Below are positions 1 to 8,586 of a stretch of 32,379 bases of DNA, in pieces; within the stretch, counting starts at the first letter, position 1, and every line of letters starts with the position of its first letter. Both the position numbers and the translations under genes were made by a program. A model generated the notes under the pieces. It worked only from the letters and a program-made list of their open reading frames with translations, searched no databases and had not been told where the DNA came from. This DNA comes from Candidatus Roizmanbacteria bacterium (GTDB taxonomy: Bacteria > Patescibacteriota > Microgenomatia > UBA1406 > GWC2-37-13): contig JALWZV010000089.1 of the NCBI GenBank assembly GCA_027002315.1, positions 1 to 32,379 of the forward strand, read 5' to 3'.

Positions 1-130
1 GGCTCAGATGTTCAATGAGACTAGCTCTTTTGAACGAAGTGAAAAAAGAGCAAAAGTCGAATTAACCCTCCGAATCGGAGGGGCAACTCTTTGAAGGTGT
101 GAAGTTAAAAAGGTTTGGGATAGAAAATGA

Positions 131-204
131 CGGGGATTGGCGCAGACGGCTAGCGCGCACGCCTGGGGGGCGTGAGGTCGCGGGTTCAAGTCCCGCATCC
201 CCGA
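131..204 (+). tRNA. tRNA-Pro (anticodon GGG)
   Basis: Acceptor stem CGGGGAT/ATCCCCG with C1:G72 and A73 as in bacterial tRNA-Pro; anticodon stem cacgc/gcgtg with loop CTGGGGG; T-arm gcggg-ttcaagt-cccgc. 3' CCA is not encoded (followed by CACAA). Confidence 0.93.
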
Positions 205-306
205 CACAATTGTAACTTCATTTTTAGTCCTTTGTAATATGGGTACCACAGTTAGATAATTAAACAATATGTGAAAAGATGTATCTCTATCTTAGAAGTT
301 TAAAAA

Positions 307-429
307 TGCCCTGGCTGCGACCTACTTTCCCGTCCGACTAGGTCGGAGAGTATCATCAGCGCTGGCCTGTTTCACGACTCTGTTCGGGATGAGAAGAGGT
401 GGTTCCAGACCGCTCAAGCAACCAGAGCA
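307..429 (-). rRNA. 5S ribosomal RNA
   Basis: Reverse complement TGCTCTGGTTGCTTGAGCGGTCTGGAACCACC...CATCCCGAACAGAGTCGTGAAAC...GCAGCCAGGGCA has the conserved CCCGAAC loop and a roughly 12-bp terminal helix I. Confidence 0.92.
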
Positions 430-435
430 ATTGAT

Positions 436-464
436 ATTATAACAGTTGATATTGATAAGTTAAA
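436..464 (-). promoter_or_regulatory. sigma70-like promoter of 5S rRNA (TTTAAC-N17-TATAAT)
   Basis: Minus strand: -35 TTTAAC (464-459), 17-nt spacer, -10 TATAAT (441-436), then 6 nt to the 5S 5' end at 429. Confidence 0.65.
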
Positions 465-481
465 GAGCAAAATTAATATAG

Positions 482-487
482 TATAAT
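482..487 (+). promoter_or_regulatory. -10 element of leaderless promoter for the 495 CDS
   Basis: TATAAT at 482-487, 7 nt before ATG 495. The -35 is weak (TTAAAG, 460-465) and overlaps the 5S -35 on the opposite strand. Confidence 0.5.
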
Positions 488-494
488 ATGTTCA

Positions 495-1055
495 ATGCCT
501 GTAAAAAATGTAAAGAAGAAAAACATTGGACATAATCGTTACTTTCACGCTCTTTCATTTTACCCAGATGTTCATTTTAAGTCTAAACTACCAGATGAGG
601 AAGTTGTCTTGATATTAAGAGCTCATCCTATAACTCAGTTATCATGGGTATTTAATACTTTTATTTTGCTTTTACTTTTACTTGGAAGTAATTTTATAGC
701 GGTTTATTTTTTAGATATCTTTAAAGTTCTGTTTTTAGACTTAATAATGTTGGTAACAATCTTTAATTACGCATGGTCAAATTTCTTAAAGTGGTTTTTT
801 AATGTTGGTGTTGTGACAACGAAGAGGATAATTGACGTAGATTTTTATAGTATTTTAGTAAGAGAGACCAGCGGTACAAGAGTTGATAGGGTAGAAGATA
901 TAAGTGCTAATGTATCTGGATACTTAGGGTCACTTTTTAATTATGGCGATGTGATGGTTCAGACAGCGGGAGAGGAAACAAACTTAGAATTTTTACGTGT
1001 TCCAGAACCAGCGTTAGTAGTAAAAGCTATAAACAGCGTTATTAGAAGAGAATAA
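495..1055 (+). CDS. bacterial PH-domain membrane protein (YdbS/bPH2-like)
   Basis: ORF 186 aa; 'LPDEEVVLILRAHPITQ', two hydrophobic segments, then 'VVTTKRIIDVDFYSILVRETSGTRVDRVEDISANVSGYLGSLFNYGDVMVQTAG', typical of the PH-like domain. Confidence 0.75.
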   Translation: MPVKNVKKKNIGHNRYFHALSFYPDVHFKSKLPDEEVVLILRAHPITQLSWVFNTFILLLLLLGSNFIAVYFLDIFKVLFLDLIMLVTIFNYAWSNFLKWFFNVGVVTTKRIIDVDFYSILVRETSGTRVDRVEDISANVSGYLGSLFNYGDVMVQTAGEETNLEFLRVPEPALVVKAINSVIRRE

Positions 1056-1057
1056 AT

Positions 1058-1288
1058 ATGATAAATTACCAAGATTTCTTAACACAGGATTTTGTTATCT
1101 CTTTTTTTTATAAAGCATTTGTAATTACACTAGCTATAATATATGTTTTTTACTCAATAGTGCTTGTAAGACAGGTTAAAGTTATGTTAGAGTTTATAAG
1201 AGGAAGAACCTATAACACAATGATTTTAATCTCAAAGCTGCAGATACTTTTATCTATTATCATATTAATATTAGCTATTTTTATTTAA
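1058..1288 (+). CDS. small two-TM membrane protein, unknown function
   Basis: 76-aa ORF with two hydrophobic segments, 2 nt after the previous gene; possibly a CPR-type small DUF family (not verified). Confidence 0.6.
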   Translation: MINYQDFLTQDFVISFFYKAFVITLAIIYVFYSIVLVRQVKVMLEFIRGRTYNTMILISKLQILLSIIILILAIFI

Positions 1289-1293
1289 AGACT

Positions 1294-2961
1294 ATGTTTT
1301 TATCAGCAGGGTGGCGTGGTTTACAGAAGAACCATAGAGTGTCCAACTTTTTTAAGTTCTCAAACCTATTTTTTATAATTACGGTTGATATGGAAAACAG
1401 TGAAGCAACTGTCAACAAGTTTGCTAGGGATATTGAGTTACAAAACTTTAGACATTTATCTGATCTAGATGCCTTTATTTTTGAAGAGATAAAAAAACTC
1501 AATCTTCCTCCTGGAATTTCTCTTGCACTTGGTTTTATAAAGGATAACGGAACTGTGTATTTAAAGACTGTTGGAGAGGGAATTGTGTACTTAAGAAGAG
1601 GACGTAAGTTTGCAAAGATAATTGAGGGAGATAACTCAGCATCGGGAGTTATTCAGAATGACGATAAGTTTGTTTTTACAACAACTAGGTTAGTCGAAGC
1701 AATACAAGGTGAGGATAAGATTAAAAATATCACAGATGAAAAATTACCTGAGTCTATGGTTGAGAAATCAGCCCTCAACCTTAGCGTGATGGAAAGCAAT
1801 CCTGGAAGTATATTATTTGTCAGAAAAGTTAAGGATGAGGATAATAGGTTTTCTCCCACTGTACCTTTAAAATTAGAACAACCATTTTCCAAATTTAAAC
1901 TTGATAAAAAAATCAAGATAGGATTAGGCATTTTGGTTATAGTTTTTATCTCGGTATTGGTATTTCTCAGAATTCAAGGAGGAGGGTTGAAAAATGATAG
2001 AATCTTTAAGAACGCAAATAATCTAATAAGACAAGATTTGAATGAAGCTAAGAAATACTCTAACTCCGATGTGCAAAAGTCTCAGGAAGCAATTCAGAGA
2101 GCTAAAGACGAGTTAAGTAGTTTAAAGAAAGAGGTAGGAAAGGATTATCAACAGAAAATATCTTCTCTACAAGAGTTAATTAATAATACTGAAAAAGAAG
2201 TACTTGAGGCACAGATGGAAAAACCAAAAGAGTTTTATGATTTAACACTATTAGACAAGAATATAGAAGGTAAAAATCTAACGTTGTATGATAGTGACCT
2301 TTCGATACTAACTAATAATCAATTTATCTACACCTTGTCGTTAGATGACAAGGCTACTAAAAGATTTAAGAACGATGTTTTTAAGAGTGGACAGTTTGTA
2401 ACAACTAACAATAATGGACTATTTGTGCTTGTAAAAGAAAAAGGTATTTATAAAGTTAATGACGATAAGAGCATAGAGTTGATTATTGAGGCCACTGATG
2501 ATTGGAATGACGTTAAGGATTTTAAAGGGTATGGAAGCAATCTTTATATCTTGAGAGATGATAATATTTATAAATTTACACCTGTTAGTGCTGGATATTC
2601 TGGCGCTTTACAGTATTTCCCAGTAGATAAAGACCTAGAATCAGCGTCTTCGTTTGCCATAGATAAATATGTTTATGTTGCATTTTCGGACACGATTGTG
2701 CGTTATCTTTCAGGCAAAAAAGACGAGATTAAGTTTGAGTTCCCAAAAACTAGTTTTAAGATTTACAAGATCTTTACGAACAAAGATATTGATATGATTT
2801 ATGTTTGGGATAAAGACAACGGAGAAACCTTTGTTTTTGATAAAGAGGGCGAGTATCAGAGATCAATACTATCAAGTGTTTTAAAAAAAGCATCAGATTT
2901 AGTCGCGTATAATGGAAAAATTTTTGTTGTTTATAAAAACAAGATTCTTACTTTAGAATAG
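1294..2961 (+). CDS. hypothetical membrane protein: N-terminal PP2C-like region, TM, coiled coil, C-terminal propeller-like repeats
   Basis: 555-aa ORF; N-terminal 'LALGFIKDNGTVYLKTVGEGIVYLRRGRKFAKIIEGDN...DDKFVFTTTRL' resembles PP2C-type strands; TM 'IGLGILVIVFISVLVFL'; Lys/Glu coiled coil; Tyr/Asp-rich repeated strands. Confidence 0.6.
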   Translation: MFLSAGWRGLQKNHRVSNFFKFSNLFFIITVDMENSEATVNKFARDIELQNFRHLSDLDAFIFEEIKKLNLPPGISLALGFIKDNGTVYLKTVGEGIVYLRRGRKFAKIIEGDNSASGVIQNDDKFVFTTTRLVEAIQGEDKIKNITDEKLPESMVEKSALNLSVMESNPGSILFVRKVKDEDNRFSPTVPLKLEQPFSKFKLDKKIKIGLGILVIVFISVLVFLRIQGGGLKNDRIFKNANNLIRQDLNEAKKYSNSDVQKSQEAIQRAKDELSSLKKEVGKDYQQKISSLQELINNTEKEVLEAQMEKPKEFYDLTLLDKNIEGKNLTLYDSDLSILTNNQFIYTLSLDDKATKRFKNDVFKSGQFVTTNNNGLFVLVKEKGIYKVNDDKSIELIIEATDDWNDVKDFKGYGSNLYILRDDNIYKFTPVSAGYSGALQYFPVDKDLESASSFAIDKYVYVAFSDTIVRYLSGKKDEIKFEFPKTSFKIYKIFTNKDIDMIYVWDKDNGETFVFDKEGEYQRSILSSVLKKASDLVAYNGKIFVVYKNKILTLE

Positions 2962-2962
2962 A

Positions 2963-3862
2963 TTATTCTTGAGAAGGTTTTGGGTTGTTGAAGTAGTCTT
3001 TCCCTTTAAGTATATCGCTTAGGTAAACACCGTTTATTTTGTAGGTAAAGTTTGAGTTAATATCTGTGTTGGCAAGATAGTAGTTAATATTATTCTCTCT
3101 CTTTTTTTGTAAAATCAGTGTCTTAGTCTTGTTATTTTCTACAACCAAGATTTTTATTTGTGGAGTAATTTTCACTCTTTTTAAGATATCAGATGCTTTA
3201 AGTGTTTTGAGTGTGTTAAGGAAGAAATCAACTCTCTCTTGTTTTACCTCTTTTCCATTTAGATACCAACCTTTGTTGTTTTTAGTTAGCGAAATATTTT
3301 CATTTGGTAACTTAATTTGAACTTTACTAATTTTATCTTCTGAGTTTATTAGATGTGGATTTAAATCTTTTAAATCGCTAATAGATGCTATATCTGGTAC
3401 ATCATTCACAATAAATACATCCTTTCCAACCCTGATGTAGTTGGAGTTAAGACCAAATGTTTTTCCTATATATATTTTGGCTAAGATTTTATGGCTCTTG
3501 TCATAAAGTACAATCTTGTTGTTGTTAACATCAAATTGGGCGTAGTTTTTTTGATTTCTTGAGACTAAGTTCTCTTTATCAAATGAGAGCATACTTGAAA
3601 TAATTTCTTTAACACGGGAGTTATCTACTGGAAATAGCATTTGTTTATCTTTTTGATACCATTTCTGACCATTTCTGCTTAGAATGATTTTTTTATCCTT
3701 GGACTCGATATTTATTTCGTATACATCATTGCTTGTAAATTTAAACAGATTTTTATTAACAGCATCTTTTTTAAAAGGTGAATATACTTTCAAAAGATAA
3801 AAGAGTGCTAATAATACTGATATAACTACAACAGACAGAAGCTCTTTATTTAGTTTTCCCAT
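2963..3862 (-). CDS. DUF4340-type membrane-anchored protein
   Basis: 299 aa; N-terminal TM then 'DVYEINIESKDKKIILSRNGQKWYQ...FPVDNSRVKEIISSM...YAQFDVNNNKIVLYD...KIYIGKT', matching the DUF4340 pattern. Confidence 0.7.
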   Translation of the reverse strand: MGKLNKELLSVVVISVLLALFYLLKVYSPFKKDAVNKNLFKFTSNDVYEINIESKDKKIILSRNGQKWYQKDKQMLFPVDNSRVKEIISSMLSFDKENLVSRNQKNYAQFDVNNNKIVLYDKSHKILAKIYIGKTFGLNSNYIRVGKDVFIVNDVPDIASISDLKDLNPHLINSEDKISKVQIKLPNENISLTKNNKGWYLNGKEVKQERVDFFLNTLKTLKASDILKRVKITPQIKILVVENNKTKTLILQKKRENNINYYLANTDINSNFTYKINGVYLSDILKGKDYFNNPKPSQE

Positions 3863-3878
3863 ACTTGAGAGTTAAATT

Positions 3879-4256
3879 TTAAGGAAATAAACTTGGTATG
3901 CTAATTACCCAACTTCCATCCGCAGCCTTTTTAACAACTCCCAAGATATTGCCTGCAAGGAAACCGAATAATGTGTATGTTATCACAACTATGAGCAAGC
4001 CAATAACCGCGTGTGTAATTTTAAGCTGAGCTTTAATTAATCTTTCTTTTTCTCCTTTAGACGCAATCCAGTCTAGACCTGCCCACAGAAGATAAAAGAG
4101 CAAAAGTATGCCGGCGATTATAATTGCATAATTTACAAACTTTGCGATAACACTTCCCATCAACCCTGCAAAGCCACTATTACCACTTGAACCAGATGCC
4201 GCGTTGTTAATTGCGTTGCACATGGGTCCAAAACATATATTTGTTGTCAGTATCAT
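3879..4256 (-). CDS. VirB2/TrbC-like pilin-type membrane protein
   Basis: Two hydrophobic helices flanking 'DWIASKGEKERLIKAQLKITHAVIGLLIVVITYTLFG', the G-x-x-x-x-(L/I)xKA(K/Q) loop of VirB2-like proteins. Start moved from 4328 to MILTTN (4256) to avoid overlap with the upstream gene. Confidence 0.72.
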   Translation of the reverse strand: MILTTNICFGPMCNAINNAASGSSGNSGFAGLMGSVIAKFVNYAIIIAGILLLFYLLWAGLDWIASKGEKERLIKAQLKITHAVIGLLIVVITYTLFGFLAGNILGVVKKAADGSWVISIPSLFP

Positions 4257-4281
4257 TTTTATCTTAGTCAGATTTGTAAAC

Positions 4282-4644
4282 TTATATTTTTGTAAATTGT
4301 GGGTTAAGTATTGCATCCCAACGGCCAAACACTGTTATTCCAATAATAGCTGCCAGCAAAGGAGTTAGGACAATAATAACCAACCCTATCGCTGTATATG
4401 TCATTTTTAAATTTGCTTGTGCTACTTTCTTAGGATCACCATTAGCTGAGATGTATGAGTATCCTGCTAGTATGAAGTTAATTAGTGTAAATATTCCCGC
4501 GACAATTAATACTGCTTGTAGAGCAACATTGAGCATCTTAACCAGTCCTTCTTCTGGGCTGGTAAATGTTGGGGTTCCTATCGGAGGAGTAACTTGACCC
4601 ATTACCGTAGGGACAGTGTCTGCTAATAATTTTAGTTTATTCAT
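4282..4644 (-). CDS. VirB2/TrbC-like pilin-type membrane protein
   Basis: 120 aa; two TM helices around 'SYISANGDPKKVAQANLKMTYTAIGLVIIVL'. Confidence 0.75.
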   Translation of the reverse strand: MNKLKLLADTVPTVMGQVTPPIGTPTFTSPEEGLVKMLNVALQAVLIVAGIFTLINFILAGYSYISANGDPKKVAQANLKMTYTAIGLVIIVLTPLLAAIIGITVFGRWDAILNPQFTKI

Positions 4645-4664
4645 ATATTTAATTTAATTATAAC

Positions 4665-4967
4665 TTAGAAAGGAGAATTTGGACCTCCTATTCCTAAAAG
4701 ACTTGCTATAAGCTTAACTAATAAATAACTTGCCAATATAATGCCAAAACCGATAAGGGACATATTCAAGGTAGCCTTAACCTTTTTCAGTTTATCTGGA
4801 TTTCCGTCGCTTGACATATACTGAAAACCCATATATATGAGCATTAAGAATAACAAAACCCCTGCGACTAAAATTATATTAGGTATAATGACATTAAGAA
4901 TCATTGCCAAGCTTGTAAATTGAGCAGGGGCAAAGTTACTAGAATCGATAGTAAGAGCATATACCAT
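4665..4967 (-). CDS. VirB2/TrbC-like pilin-type membrane protein
   Basis: 100 aa; 'QYMSSDGNPDKLKKVKATLNMSLIGFGIILASYLLVKLI', same two-TM/loop architecture as its neighbours. Confidence 0.75.
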   Translation of the reverse strand: MVYALTIDSSNFAPAQFTSLAMILNVIIPNIILVAGVLLFLMLIYMGFQYMSSDGNPDKLKKVKATLNMSLIGFGIILASYLLVKLIASLLGIGGPNSPF

Positions 4968-5009
4968 AGCGTTTTTAGTATATTAAAATTTAAAGAAGAA
5001 ATCAATTTT

Positions 5010-6053
5010 ATGTTTGAACCAAAATATAGAATTACTAACAAGATACTTGTTAACATATCAAAGATTGAGGCAGCGGAGGAGATTATTAAGAATTCGCCCC
5101 TTTTGCCTTTGTGGGAAAAAAAGTTTCGTGAAGACGCGATAGTTAGATCTGTTCATCACGGCACTCATATAGAAGGAAATCCCTTAGATAGAAATGATGC
5201 TCAGGATGTTCTGCAGGGTAAGAAAATAGCTGCAAGACCACGAGATGTCCAAGAAGTGATAAATTATAGAAGAGTTATAAGTTTAATTGATGAAGAGGCA
5301 AGAAGGCATTTAAGTAAAATAACCGAACAACTCATAAAAAAACTTCATAAAATAGTTACAAATCGTGTTTTATCAGAAGATAAATCTGGCGTTTACAGAA
5401 CACAGAACGTAATTATCAGGAACTCAGCAACAGGAGAGATTACATTTAGACCACCACCATCGATAAAGGTACCTTTTCTAATGAAGGAGTTTGTGTATTG
5501 GTTAAATAAGTATGGAAGTGATGAGATACACCCGGTCATTAAAGCTGGGATTGCCCATCATGAGTTGGTCAGGATACATCCTTTTACTGATGGTAATGGT
5601 CGCGTAGCGAGAGTTTTAGCGACCTTAATATTGTTTCTTGGCGGGTATGATATTCGGCGTTTTTTTTCTTTAGAGGAGTATTATGATAAAGATGCTGTTT
5701 CTTATTATGAGAGCTTACAAAAAGCTTCAGCTGGTAATTTAACTGCGTGGTTAGAGTATTTTTCTTTAGGAGCAGCTGTTGAGTTTGAGAGAGTAAAAAA
5801 GAAGATATTGAAGATATCAAAAGATGTGAAGATGAAACAAAAGATTGGAGGAAAACAGCTTTTCTTGAATGAAAGACAGATTAAGATAATAGAGTATATA
5901 CAGGAGGTAGGATACTTACAAAATAAGATGTTCTCAACACTTTTCCCTGATTTATCGGAAGATACTGTGTTGCGCGAGATAAAACCATTAGTAAATAATA
6001 ACATTGTTAAGAAAATAGGGAGAACAAAATCTAGCAGATATATTTTGGCCTAA
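5010..6053 (+). CDS. Fic-domain protein (putative AMPylase/nucleotidyltransferase)
   Basis: Complete Fic motif 'HPFTDGNGRVARVLATL'; N-terminal 'GTHIEGNPL' inhibitory-helix-like segment; C-terminal winged-helix-like region. Start at MFEPKY (5010) preferred over 4920. Confidence 0.88.
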   Translation: MFEPKYRITNKILVNISKIEAAEEIIKNSPLLPLWEKKFREDAIVRSVHHGTHIEGNPLDRNDAQDVLQGKKIAARPRDVQEVINYRRVISLIDEEARRHLSKITEQLIKKLHKIVTNRVLSEDKSGVYRTQNVIIRNSATGEITFRPPPSIKVPFLMKEFVYWLNKYGSDEIHPVIKAGIAHHELVRIHPFTDGNGRVARVLATLILFLGGYDIRRFFSLEEYYDKDAVSYYESLQKASAGNLTAWLEYFSLGAAVEFERVKKKILKISKDVKMKQKIGGKQLFLNERQIKIIEYIQEVGYLQNKMFSTLFPDLSEDTVLREIKPLVNNNIVKKIGRTKSSRYILA

Positions 6054-6063
6054 TTAATCACAT

Positions 6064-7851
6064 ATGTTTTTTTCAAAAGTAGCTGAGTATTTCAAACAAA
6101 TAGATAGAACTCAATCCCGTCTTGAGATAACAGATCTTTTATCATCTTTATTTAAAGAGCTAAGCGTAAGTGAAATACAGCCGACTCTCTATCTTTTACA
6201 GGGGCGTGTTGCTCCATTATATGAAAAAGTAGAGTTTGGTATGGGTGAGAAAATAATCTTGAAAAGTTTATCCTTAGCCCTAAGTCTTGATTCGAGCTAT
6301 TTGAATAAAGAGTATAAAAGAGTTGGAGATTTAGGTCAGGTAGTAGAAAACTTTAAAAAACAAATAACCTCTTTTGATAGGCGAGATTTGCAGGTAATTG
6401 AGGTATATCGAGAGCTTAAGAAAATGGCCTTGGCGAGTGGTACTGGCTCTCAAGAAACGAAGATAAAGATACTTGCTAGTTTAATTAGACAACTAGACCC
6501 ACTTTCTTGTAAATATTTAATAAGAATTCCTTTGGGGAACTTACGTTTAGGGTTTTCTGATATGACTGTTTTAGATGCATTTTCTTGGATGATAAAAGGA
6601 GATAAGAGTTTAAGACCAACTATAGAGAGGGCTTACCATTTGCGACCGGATTTAGGGTATTTAGGTTTTTTGATTAAAAAAAGTGGGGTTGATGAGTTAC
6701 AAAATGTTCGCCCTGAAATATTTACGCCGATCTTAATGATGAGAGCAGAGAGATTATCTTCAGCAAAAGAAATTATTAAAAAGATTGGTAAGTGTATAGT
6801 TGAGCCGAAGTTTGATGGTTTTCGTCTCCAGGTGCATTACTCGAAAAAAGACAAAAGGGTTAGATTGTTTTCTCGCAATCTGGAGGATGTAACCCATATG
6901 TATCCCGATATTGTGAGAGGAGTTATTAAGGAGGTTGTTGCAGATGAGGTTATTTTAGAAGGAGAAGCTATAGGTTTTGATGTTGACACAGAAACGTTTC
7001 TACCTTTTCAGGCCACGGTGCAAAGAAGAAGGAAATATGATGTTGAGGAAAAAGCCAAGGAGATTCCTCTCAAATTGTTTGTTTTTGAACTTCTATATCT
7101 TAATGGTGACGATTACACAAATAAGCCCTTTAAAGAAAGAAGGAGAGCTTTAGAGACCGTGATCAAGTCATCAATAAATGTAGCAAAGAGCACTATTTTT
7201 AAGACTAAAGAGATAATTACAGATGATCCTAAAAAACTAGAGTTAGAGTTTGAGGAATCGGTAGCCGATGGTTTGGAAGGTATAGTGGCAAAAAAGATAG
7301 ACGGAGTATATCAACCGGGAGCGCGAGGATGGAACTGGATAAAGTTTAAAAGAAGCTACTCTTCTAAACTTGAGGACACGATAGATGTTTTAGTTATGGG
7401 TTATGACTATGGTAAAGGAAAAAGAACAGGGTTTGGAATAGGTGCTTTTTTAGTTGGAGTATATGATAGGAAAAATGATAGTTTCAAGACGGTCGCTAAA
7501 GTAGGAACAGGTTTAACAGATGACGAGTGGAAAAAAATGGTTAAGAAATGCCGTATGTTCCAGACAAAAACAAAGCCAGCTATTTATGAAGTGGATAAAC
7601 AGGTCATACCTGATGTCTGGATAAAACCATCGATTGTTGTTGAGATTTTAGCAGATGAGGTGAGTCGTTCACCTGTTCACACAGCTGGAAGAAAGATGAG
7701 AGCAACAAAAAGTGGCCAAGGACTAGAGGTGGATGTTCCTGGTTTTGCTCTAAGATTTCCTCGTTTACAAAGGTTTAGAAATGATAAAAGACCAGAGGAT
7801 GTAACAACACTAACTGAGTTACAAGAAATGTTTAGAGAACAGAAAAAGTAA
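6064..7851 (+). CDS. ATP-dependent DNA ligase (LigB/archaeal type)
   Basis: 595 aa; nucleotidyltransferase motif I 'VEPKFDGFRLQVH', 'LFSRNLEDVTHMYPDI', 'EGIVAKK', 'GWNWIKFKRSY', and N-terminal DNA-binding domain. Confidence 0.93.
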   Translation: MFFSKVAEYFKQIDRTQSRLEITDLLSSLFKELSVSEIQPTLYLLQGRVAPLYEKVEFGMGEKIILKSLSLALSLDSSYLNKEYKRVGDLGQVVENFKKQITSFDRRDLQVIEVYRELKKMALASGTGSQETKIKILASLIRQLDPLSCKYLIRIPLGNLRLGFSDMTVLDAFSWMIKGDKSLRPTIERAYHLRPDLGYLGFLIKKSGVDELQNVRPEIFTPILMMRAERLSSAKEIIKKIGKCIVEPKFDGFRLQVHYSKKDKRVRLFSRNLEDVTHMYPDIVRGVIKEVVADEVILEGEAIGFDVDTETFLPFQATVQRRRKYDVEEKAKEIPLKLFVFELLYLNGDDYTNKPFKERRRALETVIKSSINVAKSTIFKTKEIITDDPKKLELEFEESVADGLEGIVAKKIDGVYQPGARGWNWIKFKRSYSSKLEDTIDVLVMGYDYGKGKRTGFGIGAFLVGVYDRKNDSFKTVAKVGTGLTDDEWKKMVKKCRMFQTKTKPAIYEVDKQVIPDVWIKPSIVVEILADEVSRSPVHTAGRKMRATKSGQGLEVDVPGFALRFPRLQRFRNDKRPEDVTTLTELQEMFREQKK

Positions 7852-7880
7852 GATCTTCTCAACTACACCCACGATTTAAT

Positions 7881-8558
7881 TTAGATTATTTTTTTATACT
7901 TCATCACAGTCTTAACAGCTCGAATTGGGTATTCAATAAAGAAGGATGCGGGATGTTTTTTTATTCTTCTTGCTGATATATGATTAACAAGGTCATAATC
8001 ATACTTAATTCTTCCCCCTGCAAGCAGGATATTAAGACCTAGATCAATATCTTCATGTACTTGTTTATCATCAAGACAAACTTTGTCTCTAACTTTCTGC
8101 CAAATCTTTACTGTTAAAGCCATGTTCGGACCAATAAGAGTGGGTCCATTTTGTACTAATCTCATAATCTTTAAGAACTCTTTCGCAGGTAGATCTGTTT
8201 TAAAAGGTAGATCATAAAACACAACGGGACCAGTTAAAGCATCAATCTTTTCTTGTAAGAAATTATTTTTAATTTTACTTATCCAATCTTTAGGAACTAT
8301 AGCATCTGCATCTGTCCTAGCAATAACACCATTCTTTACTGAATCAAATCCTTTATTTCTTGCAGGAATCATACCTTGCTTCTTTTCTTTAATTACTTTA
8401 ACAGGGAACTTTTTAGCAATTTGAATGGTGTTATCGGTACAGTTATTGTCAACAATGATTATTTCATCAGCTGGCTCAGTTTGTCCGAGCAGAGATTGAA
8501 GACACTTTCCAATATATCTTTCTTCGTTATACACAGGAATCACCACAGAAATTTTCAT
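7881..8558 (-). CDS. family 2 glycosyltransferase
   Basis: 'ISVVIPVYNEERYIGKCLQSLLGQTEPADEIIIVDNNCTDNT' and 'RTDADAIVPKDWI'. Confidence 0.9.
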   Translation of the reverse strand: MKISVVIPVYNEERYIGKCLQSLLGQTEPADEIIIVDNNCTDNTIQIAKKFPVKVIKEKKQGMIPARNKGFDSVKNGVIARTDADAIVPKDWISKIKNNFLQEKIDALTGPVVFYDLPFKTDLPAKEFLKIMRLVQNGPTLIGPNMALTVKIWQKVRDKVCLDDKQVHEDIDLGLNILLAGGRIKYDYDLVNHISARRIKKHPASFFIEYPIRAVKTVMKYKKII

Positions 8559-8586
8559 GTGATTATTATATAATTTTGATTACAGT

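Noticed and set aside
4-267. 87-aa minus ORF
   Set aside because: Overlaps the tRNA-Pro gene; the 'RDLNPRPHAPQA' stretch is translated tRNA.
4920-5009. N-terminal 30 codons of the ORF-track Fic ORF
   Set aside because: Overlaps the divergent pilin gene start (4967) and lacks Fic-family similarity; MFEPKY at 5010 is the more plausible start.
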